Shown here in pieces: positions 25,956 to 35,252 of a stretch of DNA of 64,000 nucleotides. The notes beneath the pieces are model-generated. The model did not search any database. It saw only the letters and a program-made list of their open reading frames with translations, and was not told where the DNA came from. Positions within the stretch are counted from its first letter, which is position 1. Every line of letters starts with the position of its first letter. Position numbers and translations under genes: made by a program. This DNA comes from Hyphomicrobiales bacterium (GTDB lineage Bacteria; Pseudomonadota; Alphaproteobacteria; Rhizobiales; Rhizobiaceae), in contig UCJD01000008.1 of assembly GCA_900472605.1 (NCBI GenBank), forward strand, positions 16,529-80,528. Reading direction: 5' to 3'.

Positions 25956-26207
25956 ATGAATACGACGATCCGCGAACTGCTTGCGAAATTCGGCAAGCTG
26001 CCTGTGGCCATCGACACCGTGGCTGATGATGCCGATCTCTACGCGGCGGGACTCACTTCCTTCGCATCGGTTCAGTTGATGCTCGGCATCGAGGACGCCT
26101 TCGATATCGAGTTCCCGGACAATCTCCTCAATCGCAAGTCCTTCGCCAGCATCTCGGCCATCGCCCGGACCGTCGATCTGATCAAGGATAGCCGGAAGGT
26201 CGCCTGA
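25956..26207 (+). CDS. Carrier protein (ACP/aminoacyl carrier type)
   Basis: 83 residues from the ATG at 25956; GGAG lies eight bases upstream. The four-helix carrier fold is indicated by D-L-Y-A-A-G-L-T-S-F-A-S-V-Q-L-M-L, where Ser35 is the expected phosphopantetheine attachment site. The usual D-S-L is replaced by T-S-F, as in the carrier proteins that partner with amino acid:[carrier protein] ligases. It begins the operon and overlaps the flavoprotein gene by one base (TGATG). It is unlikely to serve fatty-acid synthesis. It probably holds an amino acid as a thioester for the enzymes encoded downstream. Confidence 0.9.
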   Translation: MNTTIRELLAKFGKLPVAIDTVADDADLYAAGLTSFASVQLMLGIEDAFDIEFPDNLLNRKSFASISAIARTVDLIKDSRKVA

Positions 26208-27388
26208 TGAACTTCCCAGTCAAAATCACGGAAGACAGTTTCGCAGCAAGGGCCGCCCGTGTCGTCGCCATCGCGGCGAAGTTCGCGGACGCCGTCGATT
26301 TTGAAGGCCGGTTTCCTGAGGAAGCCGTGGATGCGATGAAGGCCGAGCGCCTGCTCAGCATCCAGATCCCGCGCAGCCTTGGTGGCGAGAGCGCCACCAC
26401 GACTGAGATCGCCGAGCTCTGCTCGATGCTTGGTCAGGCCTGCGCCGCCAGCGCCATGGTTTTCGCCATGCACCACATCAAGCTGTCGAGCCTCGTCGAG
26501 CACGGCGCGGATAGCGCTTGGCATGCCGATTTCATGCGCCGCATCGCGGCAGACCAGCTGTTGATCGGCTCGGCGACGACCGAAGGCGGTATCGGCGGCA
26601 ACCTGCGCAACAGCATCTGCGCCGTTCATGTCGAGGGCGGCATCTGCCGGCTCGAGAAGGATGCGACCGTCATTTCCTACGGCGCACATGCCGATGCCAT
26701 TCTGATCACCTCGCGCGCCCATGCGGATGCGGCTCCGTCGGATCAGGTGCTGACGGCGTTTCTCAAGGATCAGTACACGCTCGAACGGACGCATGTGTGG
26801 AACACGCTCGGCATGCGCGGCACGTGTTCCGACGGTTTCCTGTTCAAGGGTGAAGCGCCGGCCGAGCAGATCCTGCCGAAGCCTTTCGCCGAGATCGCCG
26901 CGCAGTCGATGCTCGCATCGTCGCACCTTCTGTGGAGCGGCGTCTGGTATGGTATCGCCATCGACGCTTTCTCGCGGGCCCAGGCCTTCGTTCGTGCCGC
27001 GGCCCGCAAGTCTCCGGGTGCGCCCCCGCCTGGTGCCTTGCGTCTTGCGGAGGTTTCCAACCTGCTGCAAATGGTGAAGTCCAACGTCGTTGCTGGCCTC
27101 AAGGCCTACGAGGACGCCAAGGCCGATCCCGACAAGCTCTCCTCCATGGCCTTTGCCGTGGCGATGAACAACGTTAAGATCGCGTCGTCGGAAACGATCC
27201 TCGAGATCGTCAACCACACGATGCTGATCTGCGGCATCATGGGCTACAAGAACGGCACGCCGTTCAGCCTCGGCCGGCATCTGCGCGACGCGCATTCCGC
27301 ACAATTGATGATTTCCAACGACCGCATCCTTGGCAACACGTCGAGCATGCTCCTTGTCCACAAGCAGGACACTAGCCTACTGGGGTGA
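26207..27388 (+). CDS. Acyl-CoA-dehydrogenase-like flavoprotein
   Basis: 393 residues in the acyl-CoA dehydrogenase fold: N-terminal helical domain (1-120), middle beta domain with [18 protein letters not shown] (flavin-binding region near 125), and C-terminal helical domain ending in the [12 protein letters not shown] segment. The start overlaps the carrier gene stop. Relatives oxidise carrier-bound amino acids in some pathways, for example prolyl-carrier to pyrrolyl-carrier. By position I infer a carrier-bound aminoacyl substrate and not a CoA ester. The usual catalytic Glu cannot be placed with confidence. Confidence 0.85.
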   Translation: MNFPVKITEDSFAARAARVVAIAAKFADAVDFEGRFPEEAVDAMKAERLLSIQIPRSLGGESATTTEIAELCSMLGQACAASAMVFAMHHIKLSSLVEHGADSAWHADFMRRIAADQLLIGSATTEGGIGGNLRNSICAVHVEGGICRLEKDATVISYGAHADAILITSRAHADAAPSDQVLTAFLKDQYTLERTHVWNTLGMRGTCSDGFLFKGEAPAEQILPKPFAEIAAQSMLASSHLLWSGVWYGIAIDAFSRAQAFVRAAARKSPGAPPPGALRLAEVSNLLQMVKSNVVAGLKAYEDAKADPDKLSSMAFAVAMNNVKIASSETILEIVNHTMLICGIMGYKNGTPFSLGRHLRDAHSAQLMISNDRILGNTSSMLLVHKQDTSLLG

Positions 27389-27393
27389 CTCAC

Positions 27394-28302
27394 ATGGATA
27401 TGCAGACCTCCTTCCTGGACCGGCTTTTCGAGTCCGGCCTTCTGATCGACATGGGTGTTGACGGTCTTTACGGCCGCAGCGGCCAGTTCGAGGACGTGAT
27501 TGCCGCCTTCGAGCGCCTGATCGACCGCTTCGGCGGCGCCGACGGGGCGGAAGCAATGCGCTTTCCGCCGGGCATGAACCGCGAAATCTTCGAGAAGAGC
27601 GGCTACATGAAGAGCTTCCCGCAGCTGGCCGGTACCGTGCACAGTTTCTGCGGCAACGAGCTCGATCACATGAACCTGCTGCAGTGCATGGAAGTCGGCG
27701 ACGACTGGACCAAGGGCCAGGAAGCGACCGAGATCGTGCTGACGCCAGCCGCCTGCTATCCGCTCTATCCGACGGTCGCCCGCCGCGGCAACCTGCCTAG
27801 GGATGGTGCGCTGTTCGACCTGCAGTCCTATTGCTTCCGCCATGAGCCCTCGCGCGATCCTGCCCGCCAGCAGCTGTTCCGCATGCGCGAATATGTCTGC
27901 ATGGGCACCGAACTGCACGTCACCGATTTCCGCCAGAAGTGGATGGATCGCGGTCTCGAGATGATGAAGCTCGTCGGTCTCGACGTCACCATCGACGTCG
28001 CCAACGACCCGTTCTTCGGCCGCGCCGGCAAGATGATGGTCAACAACCAGCGCGACCAGAACCTGAAATTCGAGCTCCTGATCCCGATCACCTCGACGGC
28101 CAATCCGACGGCCTGCATGAGCTTCAACTTCCATCAGGATTCCTTCGGTCAGAAGTGGGGCCTGAACCTTGAAGACGGCAGTGTCGCGTTTACCGCCTGC
28201 GTCGGCTTCGGGCTGGAACGCATCGCGCTGGCGCTGTTCCATCACCACGGCCTCGACGTCAAGCTGTGGCCCGCCGCCGTGCGCCAGGCGCTCTGGGGCT
28301 AA
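27394..28302 (+). CDS. Amino acid:[carrier protein] ligase (truncated seryl-tRNA-synthetase homologue)
   Basis: About 302 residues; ATG at 27394 preceded by GGGGTG; a GTG at 27385 is an alternative. It has class II motif 2 ([25 protein letters not shown]) and motif 3 ([19 protein letters not shown]). It lacks the tRNA-binding N-terminal domain. Cys in TPAACYP, Glu in MREYVC and Cys in AFTACVGF match the zinc ligands of archaeal-type SerRS and of the characterised ligases from Bradyrhizobium and Agrobacterium. Those enzymes charge glycine or alanine onto the phosphopantetheine arm of a small carrier protein and do not act on tRNA. The biological product is, to my knowledge, unknown. Confidence 0.92.
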   Translation: MDMQTSFLDRLFESGLLIDMGVDGLYGRSGQFEDVIAAFERLIDRFGGADGAEAMRFPPGMNREIFEKSGYMKSFPQLAGTVHSFCGNELDHMNLLQCMEVGDDWTKGQEATEIVLTPAACYPLYPTVARRGNLPRDGALFDLQSYCFRHEPSRDPARQQLFRMREYVCMGTELHVTDFRQKWMDRGLEMMKLVGLDVTIDVANDPFFGRAGKMMVNNQRDQNLKFELLIPITSTANPTACMSFNFHQDSFGQKWGLNLEDGSVAFTACVGFGLERIALALFHHHGLDVKLWPAAVRQALWG

Positions 28303-28310
28303 GGGGAGCG

Positions 28311-29273
28311 ATGGCATCCGTCTTCCCGGGGATCAGCCCGGACAGCTATTCCCCGCATGCGCTGCATTCCATGGAGCGCATGTGGCCGGAGACCAATTGC
28401 TATATCGATTTGTGGATCGAGGTACTTTCCACCCTCGGACTCGCGCCGGAGGCCATGCTCGGCTTCACGCTCGGCCAGGATTTCGAGGGCGACCAGTTCA
28501 CCTTCTTCAAGGTGCCGCTCGAGGATCTGGAAGCGCTCTACGGCATCCGCGTCACCGAGTTGGCGATCTTCGACAAGGTCGAGCGTCACATCCAGACGCA
28601 GATTTCGCGCGGCCGTCTCTGCCTGATCGAGATGGATTCGTTCTACATGCCCGACACGCAGGGCACGGCCTACCGGCAGGAGCACGGCAAGACGACCGTT
28701 GCGATCAACAAGCTGGATATGGCCCACAAGCGCGTCGACTATTTCCACAATGGCGGCTTCTTCAGCCTTGAGGGCGAGGATTTCGACGGGCTGTTCCAGC
28801 TGCATCTCACCGACGACGATCCGCTGTTCCTGCCCTATACCGAATTCGCGAAATTTCCCGAAACGCCCGTCGATGCGACGCGGACGCGGGCCGTGTCGCG
28901 TGCGTTGCTGAGCGCACATTTCGCCCGCCGGCCGCGCGAAAACCCGATCCGCGTCTTCGCTGGCGTGTTTCCCGAGCAGGTCGAGGCGGTGGCCGAGCGG
29001 CCTTTCGGCTTCTTCCACAAATACGCCTTCAACACGCTGCGCCAGTTCGGCGCCAATTTCGAGCTGCTGGCCGATTATCTGGTCTGGCATTCGGCCGCCG
29101 AATTCGGCGCTGCCGCCGAGCATGCCCGGCGCCTGTCGGAAGCCGCCAAGTCGGTGCAGTTCCAGCTGGCGCGCGCCGTCGCCCGCAAGAAGTTCGAGCC
29201 GCTAGCGACCGCGCTTGATCCGGCTGCCGATGCATGGGATGCCGTAATGGCTTCGCTCACAAAGCATCTTTGA
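28311..29273 (+). CDS. DUF1839 protein, candidate aminoacyl transferase
   Basis: 320 residues from the ATG at 28311 (AGGGGAG just upstream). Assigned to DUF1839. The N-terminal half has ETNCYIDLWIEVLSTLGL with Cys30, then MLGFTLGQDFEGDQFTF, then GRLCLIEMDSFYMPD with Asp109, then RQEHGKTTVAI with His125. This order (Cys in a helix start, a glycine-rich strand, V/I-E-x-D-x-F/Y-Y-x-P, then His) resembles the N-terminal domain of BtrH and other C39/NlpC-like transferases. BtrH moves an aminoacyl group from a carrier protein onto an aminoglycoside. I infer a transferase role; the match is by eye. The C-terminal half (about 200-320) is helical. Confidence 0.72.
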   Translation: MASVFPGISPDSYSPHALHSMERMWPETNCYIDLWIEVLSTLGLAPEAMLGFTLGQDFEGDQFTFFKVPLEDLEALYGIRVTELAIFDKVERHIQTQISRGRLCLIEMDSFYMPDTQGTAYRQEHGKTTVAINKLDMAHKRVDYFHNGGFFSLEGEDFDGLFQLHLTDDDPLFLPYTEFAKFPETPVDATRTRAVSRALLSAHFARRPRENPIRVFAGVFPEQVEAVAERPFGFFHKYAFNTLRQFGANFELLADYLVWHSAAEFGAAAEHARRLSEAAKSVQFQLARAVARKKFEPLATALDPAADAWDAVMASLTKHL

Positions 29274-29289
29274 AGCCGGAGGCCTGATC

Positions 29290-31764
29290 ATGCGTGGGAG
29301 ATTGGCGAGCATCGCGGCGGAGGAAGTCGCGCTCAGCGAGGGGTGGAACCTGGTTCTGACCGAACCCGGCGCCTGCGCCAATCCGCACGACCTGCCGCTT
29401 TCGGCCCAGTTCATCCCCGCCGAGGTGCCCGGCACGGTCGCGGGCGCGCTTGAGAGGGCGGGCCTGTTCGATCGCGAAAACCCCGTGCCGCTCGACAACA
29501 GGGACGCCTGGTATGTCTGCCGCCTGTTCGACGCGGCGCCGGGCGACGTCATTCTTCGCTTCGAGGGGCTGGCGACGCTTTGCCATGTGTTCCTGAACGG
29601 CCAGGAGATCCTCTCGTCCGAAAGCATGTTCACCCTGCACGAGGTGCCCGTGACGCTCTCCGGTGGCGACGAGCTGGCGCTGTGTTTTCGCGCGCTGGCG
29701 CCCCGGATCGCCGAAAGCGGCCCGCGCGCCCGCTGGCGGCCGCAGATGATCACGCCGCAGGGACTGAAGAACGTCCGCACCACCCTGCTTGGCCGCATGC
29801 CCGGCTGGTGCCCGGAAATCCACGCCGCCGGCCCGTGGCGACCGGTCATGCTGGTGCGCCGCGATGTCGTTTCGCTGGATGACGTCAGCGTGCGGGCGGT
29901 GCTGGAGCCGGATGGTTCCGGCAAGCTCAGCGTGTCGCTGCGCACCGACGCCGAGGCGCCCGAACTGTCGTTACGCTGCGGCGGCATCGATCAGGCGTTC
30001 GAAAAGGTCGGCGAGCGGCACTACTCGGCCATTCTGAGACTGAAGGATGTGGAGCCCTGGTGGCCCCACACGCACGGAACGCCGCGTCTCTACGATTACG
30101 CCGTTGTCATCGATGGTGCCCAACACCCGCTTGGCAAGGCCGGGTTCAGGAGCGTCGTGGCCGATCGCGGCACGGATGGCAGCGACTTTGCGCTTCTGAT
30201 CAACGGCGAGCGGGTGTTTTGCCGAGGCGCGGTCTGGACAACGGCCGACATCGTGCGCCTTCCAGGTGCACGGGTGGATTACGAGCCGTTCCTGCGGCTG
30301 GCCGCCGAGGCCGGCATGAACATGATCCGCATTGGCGGCACCATGGCCTATGAGACGCCCGATTTCTTCCAGCTTTGCGACGAGCTCGGGCTGATGGTGT
30401 GGCAAGACTTCATGTTCGCCAATTTCGACTATCCGAAGAACGACAAGGCGTTTACCGCGCATGTCCACGCCGAGGTCGAGGAGTTCCTGCACGGCGTGCA
30501 GGGTCCGCCATCTCTTACGGTGCTATGTGGCGGCAGCGAGACCTATCAGCAGGCGGCGATGCTCGGCCTGCCGCCGGAATTCTGGTCCGGCCCGATCACC
30601 GACGAGATCATTCCGGCAATCGCGGCACGGCTCTGCCCCGAAATCCCCTATGTCGTCAATTCGCCGTCCGGCGGTGCCATGCCGTTTTCGCCGAATGCCG
30701 GCGTGACGCATTATTACGGTGTCGGCGCCTATATGCGGCCGCTTGACGATGCGCGCCGTGCCAATGTGCGCTTCGCGGCCGAGAGTCTCGCCTTCGCCAA
30801 CGTGCCGCAGCAGAAGACGCTGCAACGGCATCTCGATGTGCCACCGGTGCACAGCCCGCTATGGAAATCGCGCGTGCCGCGCGATCGCGGCGCCTCCTGG
30901 GATTTCGAGGATGTGCGCGATTTCTATCTCGGCGAACTCTACGACGTCGATCCGGCGCGCCTGCGCCGTGAGAACCGCGAGCTCTATCTCGATCTGTCGC
31001 GCGCCGTCACCGGCGAGGTGGCGGAGGAGACCTTTGCGGAATGGCGGCGCAAAGGGTCGACTTGCCACGGCGCGCTGGTCTGGACGCTGCAGGACTTGTT
31101 GCCCGGCGCCGGCTGGGGTGTAATCGATTCAACCGGTGCGCCGAAGCCGATCTGGTACGCGTTGCGCCGGGCCTTCCGGCCGGTACAGGTCTTGGTGACC
31201 GACGAGGGGACCAATGGGCTCGACGTGCATGTGATCAACGAGACCGAGCACAGCCTGCAGCTTGATCTCGAGGTTATCTGCTTCAGAAACGGCCGGCAGA
31301 ATGTAGCGAGCGGCGGACGCATCCTCACGCTTGCGCCACGCAGCACGGAGACGTTCGCGGCCACCGACCTGTTCGGCGCCTTCTTCGACACGACCTACGC
31401 GTTCCGCTTCGGCCCGCCGGCGCATGACGTCACGGTGGCGCGGCTCAGGCTTCCTGATGGCGGGGCCGTGGTGGCCGATGCCTTCCATTTCCCGCAGGGG
31501 CGTTCGAAAGCCGTGCACGATGCCGAGATCCAGGTCTCGCTGGTTGCGGATGGCGGTGCGTGGTTCGCGGATCTCGCGACCGACAGGCTGGCGCAATCGG
31601 TGCATTTCAGCGTGGATGGTTACCGGCCCGACGATGACTGGTTCCATCTCGCACCGGGCGCTGCCAAACGCGTTCTCCTGCGCCCGCTTTCAGGGCGAGG
31701 GGCCGATGATCGCCCCACCGGCGAGGTGCTGACCCCAGGTGGCGCGCGCGCGTTCTCGTTCTAG
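29290..31764 (+). CDS. Glycoside hydrolase family 2 protein, beta-mannosidase-like
   Basis: 824 residues without signal peptide, so cytoplasmic. It has an N-terminal jelly-roll (FEGLATLCHVFLNGQEI), an immunoglobulin-like domain, and a TIM barrel with NMIRIGGTMAYETPDFFQLCDELGL and WQDFMFAN, typical of GH2 mannosidases. The acid/base is probably Glu in LCGGSET (usually GNNE) and the nucleophile Glu in FAAESLAFAN (usually SEFG), so both Glu are kept but the surrounding motifs are altered. It may trim or remodel a mannose- or glucosamine-type glycan, or act as a transglycosidase. GGAGG precedes the ATG at 29290; 16 bp after DUF1839. Confidence 0.85.
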   Translation: MRGRLASIAAEEVALSEGWNLVLTEPGACANPHDLPLSAQFIPAEVPGTVAGALERAGLFDRENPVPLDNRDAWYVCRLFDAAPGDVILRFEGLATLCHVFLNGQEILSSESMFTLHEVPVTLSGGDELALCFRALAPRIAESGPRARWRPQMITPQGLKNVRTTLLGRMPGWCPEIHAAGPWRPVMLVRRDVVSLDDVSVRAVLEPDGSGKLSVSLRTDAEAPELSLRCGGIDQAFEKVGERHYSAILRLKDVEPWWPHTHGTPRLYDYAVVIDGAQHPLGKAGFRSVVADRGTDGSDFALLINGERVFCRGAVWTTADIVRLPGARVDYEPFLRLAAEAGMNMIRIGGTMAYETPDFFQLCDELGLMVWQDFMFANFDYPKNDKAFTAHVHAEVEEFLHGVQGPPSLTVLCGGSETYQQAAMLGLPPEFWSGPITDEIIPAIAARLCPEIPYVVNSPSGGAMPFSPNAGVTHYYGVGAYMRPLDDARRANVRFAAESLAFANVPQQKTLQRHLDVPPVHSPLWKSRVPRDRGASWDFEDVRDFYLGELYDVDPARLRRENRELYLDLSRAVTGEVAEETFAEWRRKGSTCHGALVWTLQDLLPGAGWGVIDSTGAPKPIWYALRRAFRPVQVLVTDEGTNGLDVHVINETEHSLQLDLEVICFRNGRQNVASGGRILTLAPRSTETFAATDLFGAFFDTTYAFRFGPPAHDVTVARLRLPDGGAVVADAFHFPQGRSKAVHDAEIQVSLVADGGAWFADLATDRLAQSVHFSVDGYRPDDDWFHLAPGAAKRVLLRPLSGRGADDRPTGEVLTPGGARAFSF

Positions 31765-31854
31765 ATGCGCTCGTCGCAAAAGATGAGGCGCAATCAATTT
31801 CGAAAGACTTTCTTACTAATGTAGGTCCGTGAAATGGCCTAAAGCGGATACGGT

Positions 31855-34800
31855 ATGTCTAAGGGAATTATCGCGAATTCTGTGATGAACGGCGCGGCGG
31901 GAATGCTGCTGCTGGTAACGGGGTTCCTGTCTTCCATCATCACCGCCCGGTTGCTCGGGCCCGAGGCGAACGGCATCGTCGCCTTCTCGCTCTGGCTCGT
32001 CGTCACCGGCGCATCAATCGCCGAGCTCGGCTCCAGTATCACCATGTCGAAGACGCTGCCGCAGCTGCAGGCGGAAGGTTTCGATGCGCGGCGGCGGCTG
32101 GGCTTCGCCTCGCTGCTCGTCACCGTCATGCTGTGCTCGACGCTGTTTCTGCTCGGCCTCTACGCGCTGTTCTTCCTGACGTCTGAGCAGATGCATTGGG
32201 CGAAAACCGCCCCCTCGGTCGCCTACGTCACGGGCGCGCTGTTCTTCGTGCAGGCGATCGGATCCTTCGTCAAATTCTACCTTATCGGTGAGCGGCGGCT
32301 GACCGATTTCTTCAAGCTCGCGATGGGCGTCTGCCTGCTGCAGCTGATCGGCGTTGGCGCCGGCGCCGTGCTCTATGGGGTCGAGGGAGTGTTGGTCGGC
32401 TATCTGCTGGGGCAGATGGTGTTCTTCATCGCCACCATTCCGATCCTGATGACGCCGCGCGACCGCTGCGGGGTTCCGCTCAAATATCTGGCGGCCTCCT
32501 CGATCGTGCTCTCGGCGCAGTTCCTGATCGATTCCATCTTCCTCAACAGGCTGGAGCTCTTGTTCCTGCAGCAGTTCTGGTCGGTCGAGATGGTGGGCTT
32601 TTATGCCGTCGGCCTGTCCGTCGCCAATATCGCGTTGCAGTTGCCGATCCAGATGACGGGCAGCTTGCTCCCCTATTACTCGGAGCGGCGCCACTCGAGC
32701 GACGACCGTACCCTGCCGGTCGAGGTTTTCGCGGCCGTCACCCGCAGCATGGCCTATATCATCCTGCCGATGAGCTTTGGACTTGCCGCCATATCGAGCG
32801 AGTTGGTGCGCGAAGTGTTCGGCCAGGCATTCGCGCGCAGCGGAACCGTCGTGGCGCTTCTGGCGCTTGCCGCCCCGTCCTACACCTTCATGCAGACGCT
32901 CAGCCTGTATCTCCTGTCCATGGACCGCGTTCGCGACCGGTTGAAAGTCAGCCTCGTCGGCGCCGCCGTGATGACGCTCGGTTGCCTCGCGGTCGTTCCG
33001 TTCTTCGCGGCCGAGGGTGCCGCAATGGTGCGCATCGGCGTGTTCACGATAATGTGTATCATCATGGTGCGGCAGACCGGTTTCGGCTCTCAGCTCTCCG
33101 GTCTTTACGTAAATCTGATCAAGACACTGGCTGCGTCGTTTCTGTGCGCAATTATAGCCCTCGGCGTTTTACACTATATCAACGGTTCTATTGGACTTGT
33201 TCTCGCAGTCGTCCTTGGTGGGGCTGGCTATATTGTTGCGCTCAAGCTTTTAAAGGCAATTCCGCGAGAGGATGCCGATGTTATGTTTTCTATTGTCGAG
33301 AAGATGCCAGGCTCGTTAGGAAAAGCCGCCAACACGGTCGTGGCGTTCATCGCGCCGTCAAGTGCCAAGACAGCGAATGAAGATCTGCCGATCGAGATCA
33401 CGGTCGAGACAGGTCTTGCCGAAGGTGCCGGCAACGAGGCCGCGCTGCCCTTTGCCTTCGATGGCACGATCGGTCTGTTCAAGCCGGAGGACGTCGGGGT
33501 TGCGAAGCGCTCCACGGCGGTGCTCTTCGTCAATCCCTGGGGGCTTGAAGAAATGTGCAGCCGACGGTTCTTCCGTGTCACCGCGGAGCATTTCGCGGCC
33601 CTCGGCGCGCCCAGCCTGCGCTTCGATTATCCCGGTGCGGGCGATGCGCTCGATATCGACGATAGCGTTGGCCTCAAGGTTTGGGAAGATGCGATCCGCG
33701 ATGCCGCCGAACGGCTGAAGCAGTTGAGCGGCTGCAGCCGTATCATCATCGTCGCCCAGGGGCTGGGTGCAGCCCTTGCGCAGAGAACCGCGCCGTCGAT
33801 TGAGGGCGTCGATGCCATTGCCATGCTCGGTCCCGTCGTCAACGGGCGCGCCTATCTGCGCGAGCTTCGCGCATGGGCGACGTTCATCAATCATCACCTG
33901 GGATTGGGCGAGGATGCCATTCCCGAGGGCAAGCACATGATCGCCGGGCTGCAGATGCCCGATGGGATCGCCGCCGAGCTGTCGAAGGTGCGGATTGCCG
34001 CGCCGGAAGCGCTTGCCGCGCCGCGTTACCTCATTCTGGAGCGACCCGAGCGCGCAGACGACGCGACGCTCGCCGACAATCTGACGGCGCTTGGCGCGAC
34101 TGTCGAGCAGCAGGTGTTCAAGGGTTACGACAGGCTCATCTCCGACCCGGTCTTCTCGCGCACCCCGATGGACGTCGTCGAGACGCTGACGCAATGGGTG
34201 GGCGAGCATACGTCGGTCGATCCGGCCGCTGTGCCTTCGGCCACCGCTGTCGATACGCAGTCACTCGCAGGCGACGGCTTCGAGGAAGTGCCGGTTCGTT
34301 TCGGCGCGTTCAATCATCTGGTCGGCGTCGTCACGCGTCCGGTCGGACGGCCACGCGGCAACAGCGTGGTGTTCCTGTCGACCGCCTATGACCGCCAGTC
34401 CGGCTGGGGTCGTGCGATCACCGACATGGCCCGGGAGCTTGCTCGCCAGGGCGTTGCCTCGATCCGCTTCGATTCCGCCAATGTCGGCGACAGCCCTCCA
34501 CGTCCGGATGCGCCGGATCAGATTCTCTATTCCGCCACCCAGAATGCCGATGCGCAGGCAGCACTCGATCTGCTGGAGGGCATGGTGCCGGGGCCGCTGA
34601 TGGTCGCCGGGCGCTGCAGCGGCGGCTATGTCGCCATCCGCTCGGCCGTCGACGATGTCAGGGTCAAAGCGGCCGTATCTATCAATCCCTTCGTCTATTA
34701 CTGGGATCCGAACCAGCCGGTCGAGCGCAAGCATGTCGTGTCGGTGCCGCGCAGCTTCGAGGATTACGGACAGCGGCTTTCCAGCTTCGCCACGGTCAAG

Positions 34801-35166
34801 CGCCTGATGAAGGGCGATATCGACGTGCTGGCGGCGACGCGCAACGTCATCATCGCCTTTTCACGCCGCATGTCGGTGCGCATCGCGCCGCTGCTCGAAT
34901 ACCTGCCGAGCCGCCGTCACACGGCGAGCGAGGTGAAGAAGTCCTTCGTCACCGTCGGCAAGCGCAAGGTGCCGCTGACGCTGATCTATAGCGAAGGCGA
35001 TGTCGGGCTGGAGCACATGTATTTCCACTTCGGCCCCGGTGGCCGCAAGTTCGAGCGCCATCCGAACGTCCGGCTGGTGATGCTGCCCGATGCCGATCAC
35101 AATCTGACGCCGCCGGAATCGCGCCGGACGGTGTTTGCCGAGATCGCGCGCCTCGCTAAGGCCTGA
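31855..35166 (+). CDS. Fusion: MOP/Wzx-type polysaccharide flippase with two alpha/beta-hydrolase domains
   Basis: 1103 residues. Residues 1 to about 470 form a lipid-linked oligosaccharide flippase with about 12-14 helices (start NSVMNGAAGMLLLVTGFLSS, then ARLLGPEANGIVAFSLW). Residues about 550-780 are an alpha/beta-hydrolase related to exosortase-associated hydrolases (VNPWGLEEMCSRRFF, LRFDYPGAGD), but the nucleophile elbow reads V-A-Q635-G-L-G and no His/Asp pair remains, so it is probably inactive. Residues about 820-1103 are a second copy with G-R-C921-S-G, Asp1049 and His1082, an intact Cys-Asp-His triad. I do not know this architecture. 90 bp after GH2; the local ribosome site is weak. 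The frame is continuous; no frameshift is seen. Confidence 0.88.
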   Translation: MSKGIIANSVMNGAAGMLLLVTGFLSSIITARLLGPEANGIVAFSLWLVVTGASIAELGSSITMSKTLPQLQAEGFDARRRLGFASLLVTVMLCSTLFLLGLYALFFLTSEQMHWAKTAPSVAYVTGALFFVQAIGSFVKFYLIGERRLTDFFKLAMGVCLLQLIGVGAGAVLYGVEGVLVGYLLGQMVFFIATIPILMTPRDRCGVPLKYLAASSIVLSAQFLIDSIFLNRLELLFLQQFWSVEMVGFYAVGLSVANIALQLPIQMTGSLLPYYSERRHSSDDRTLPVEVFAAVTRSMAYIILPMSFGLAAISSELVREVFGQAFARSGTVVALLALAAPSYTFMQTLSLYLLSMDRVRDRLKVSLVGAAVMTLGCLAVVPFFAAEGAAMVRIGVFTIMCIIMVRQTGFGSQLSGLYVNLIKTLAASFLCAIIALGVLHYINGSIGLVLAVVLGGAGYIVALKLLKAIPREDADVMFSIVEKMPGSLGKAANTVVAFIAPSSAKTANEDLPIEITVETGLAEGAGNEAALPFAFDGTIGLFKPEDVGVAKRSTAVLFVNPWGLEEMCSRRFFRVTAEHFAALGAPSLRFDYPGAGDALDIDDSVGLKVWEDAIRDAAERLKQLSGCSRIIIVAQGLGAALAQRTAPSIEGVDAIAMLGPVVNGRAYLRELRAWATFINHHLGLGEDAIPEGKHMIAGLQMPDGIAAELSKVRIAAPEALAAPRYLILERPERADDATLADNLTALGATVEQQVFKGYDRLISDPVFSRTPMDVVETLTQWVGEHTSVDPAAVPSATAVDTQSLAGDGFEEVPVRFGAFNHLVGVVTRPVGRPRGNSVVFLSTAYDRQSGWGRAITDMARELARQGVASIRFDSANVGDSPPRPDAPDQILYSATQNADAQAALDLLEGMVPGPLMVAGRCSGGYVAIRSAVDDVRVKAAVSINPFVYYWDPNQPVERKHVVSVPRSFEDYGQRLSSFATVKRLMKGDIDVLAATRNVIIAFSRRMSVRIAPLLEYLPSRRHTASEVKKSFVTVGKRKVPLTLIYSEGDVGLEHMYFHFGPGGRKFERHPNVRLVMLPDADHNLTPPESRRTVFAEIARLAKA

Positions 35167-35230
35167 TCGGGCAAAGGCGTGCGCCCGCCCGTTGCGGTCG
35201 GTCGATTTTTCGGATGATCGAGGGTTAGTG

Positions 35231-35252
35231 CGCCGGCTTTTTCTAGCCGGCG
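35231..35252. terminator. Perfect inverted repeat between convergent genes (possible terminator)
   Basis: CGCCGGCT (35231-35238) and AGCCGGCG (35245-35252) with loop TTTTCT. It spans the stop codon of the glycosyltransferase gene and lies 65 bp after the fusion gene. No T-run follows on either strand, so its terminator strength is doubtful. Confidence 0.5.

Noticed and set aside
33360..33420. Frameshift or gene fusion artefact between the flippase and hydrolase parts
   Set aside because: The frame is open and codon use is uniform through the junction; no stop or new ribosome site is seen.
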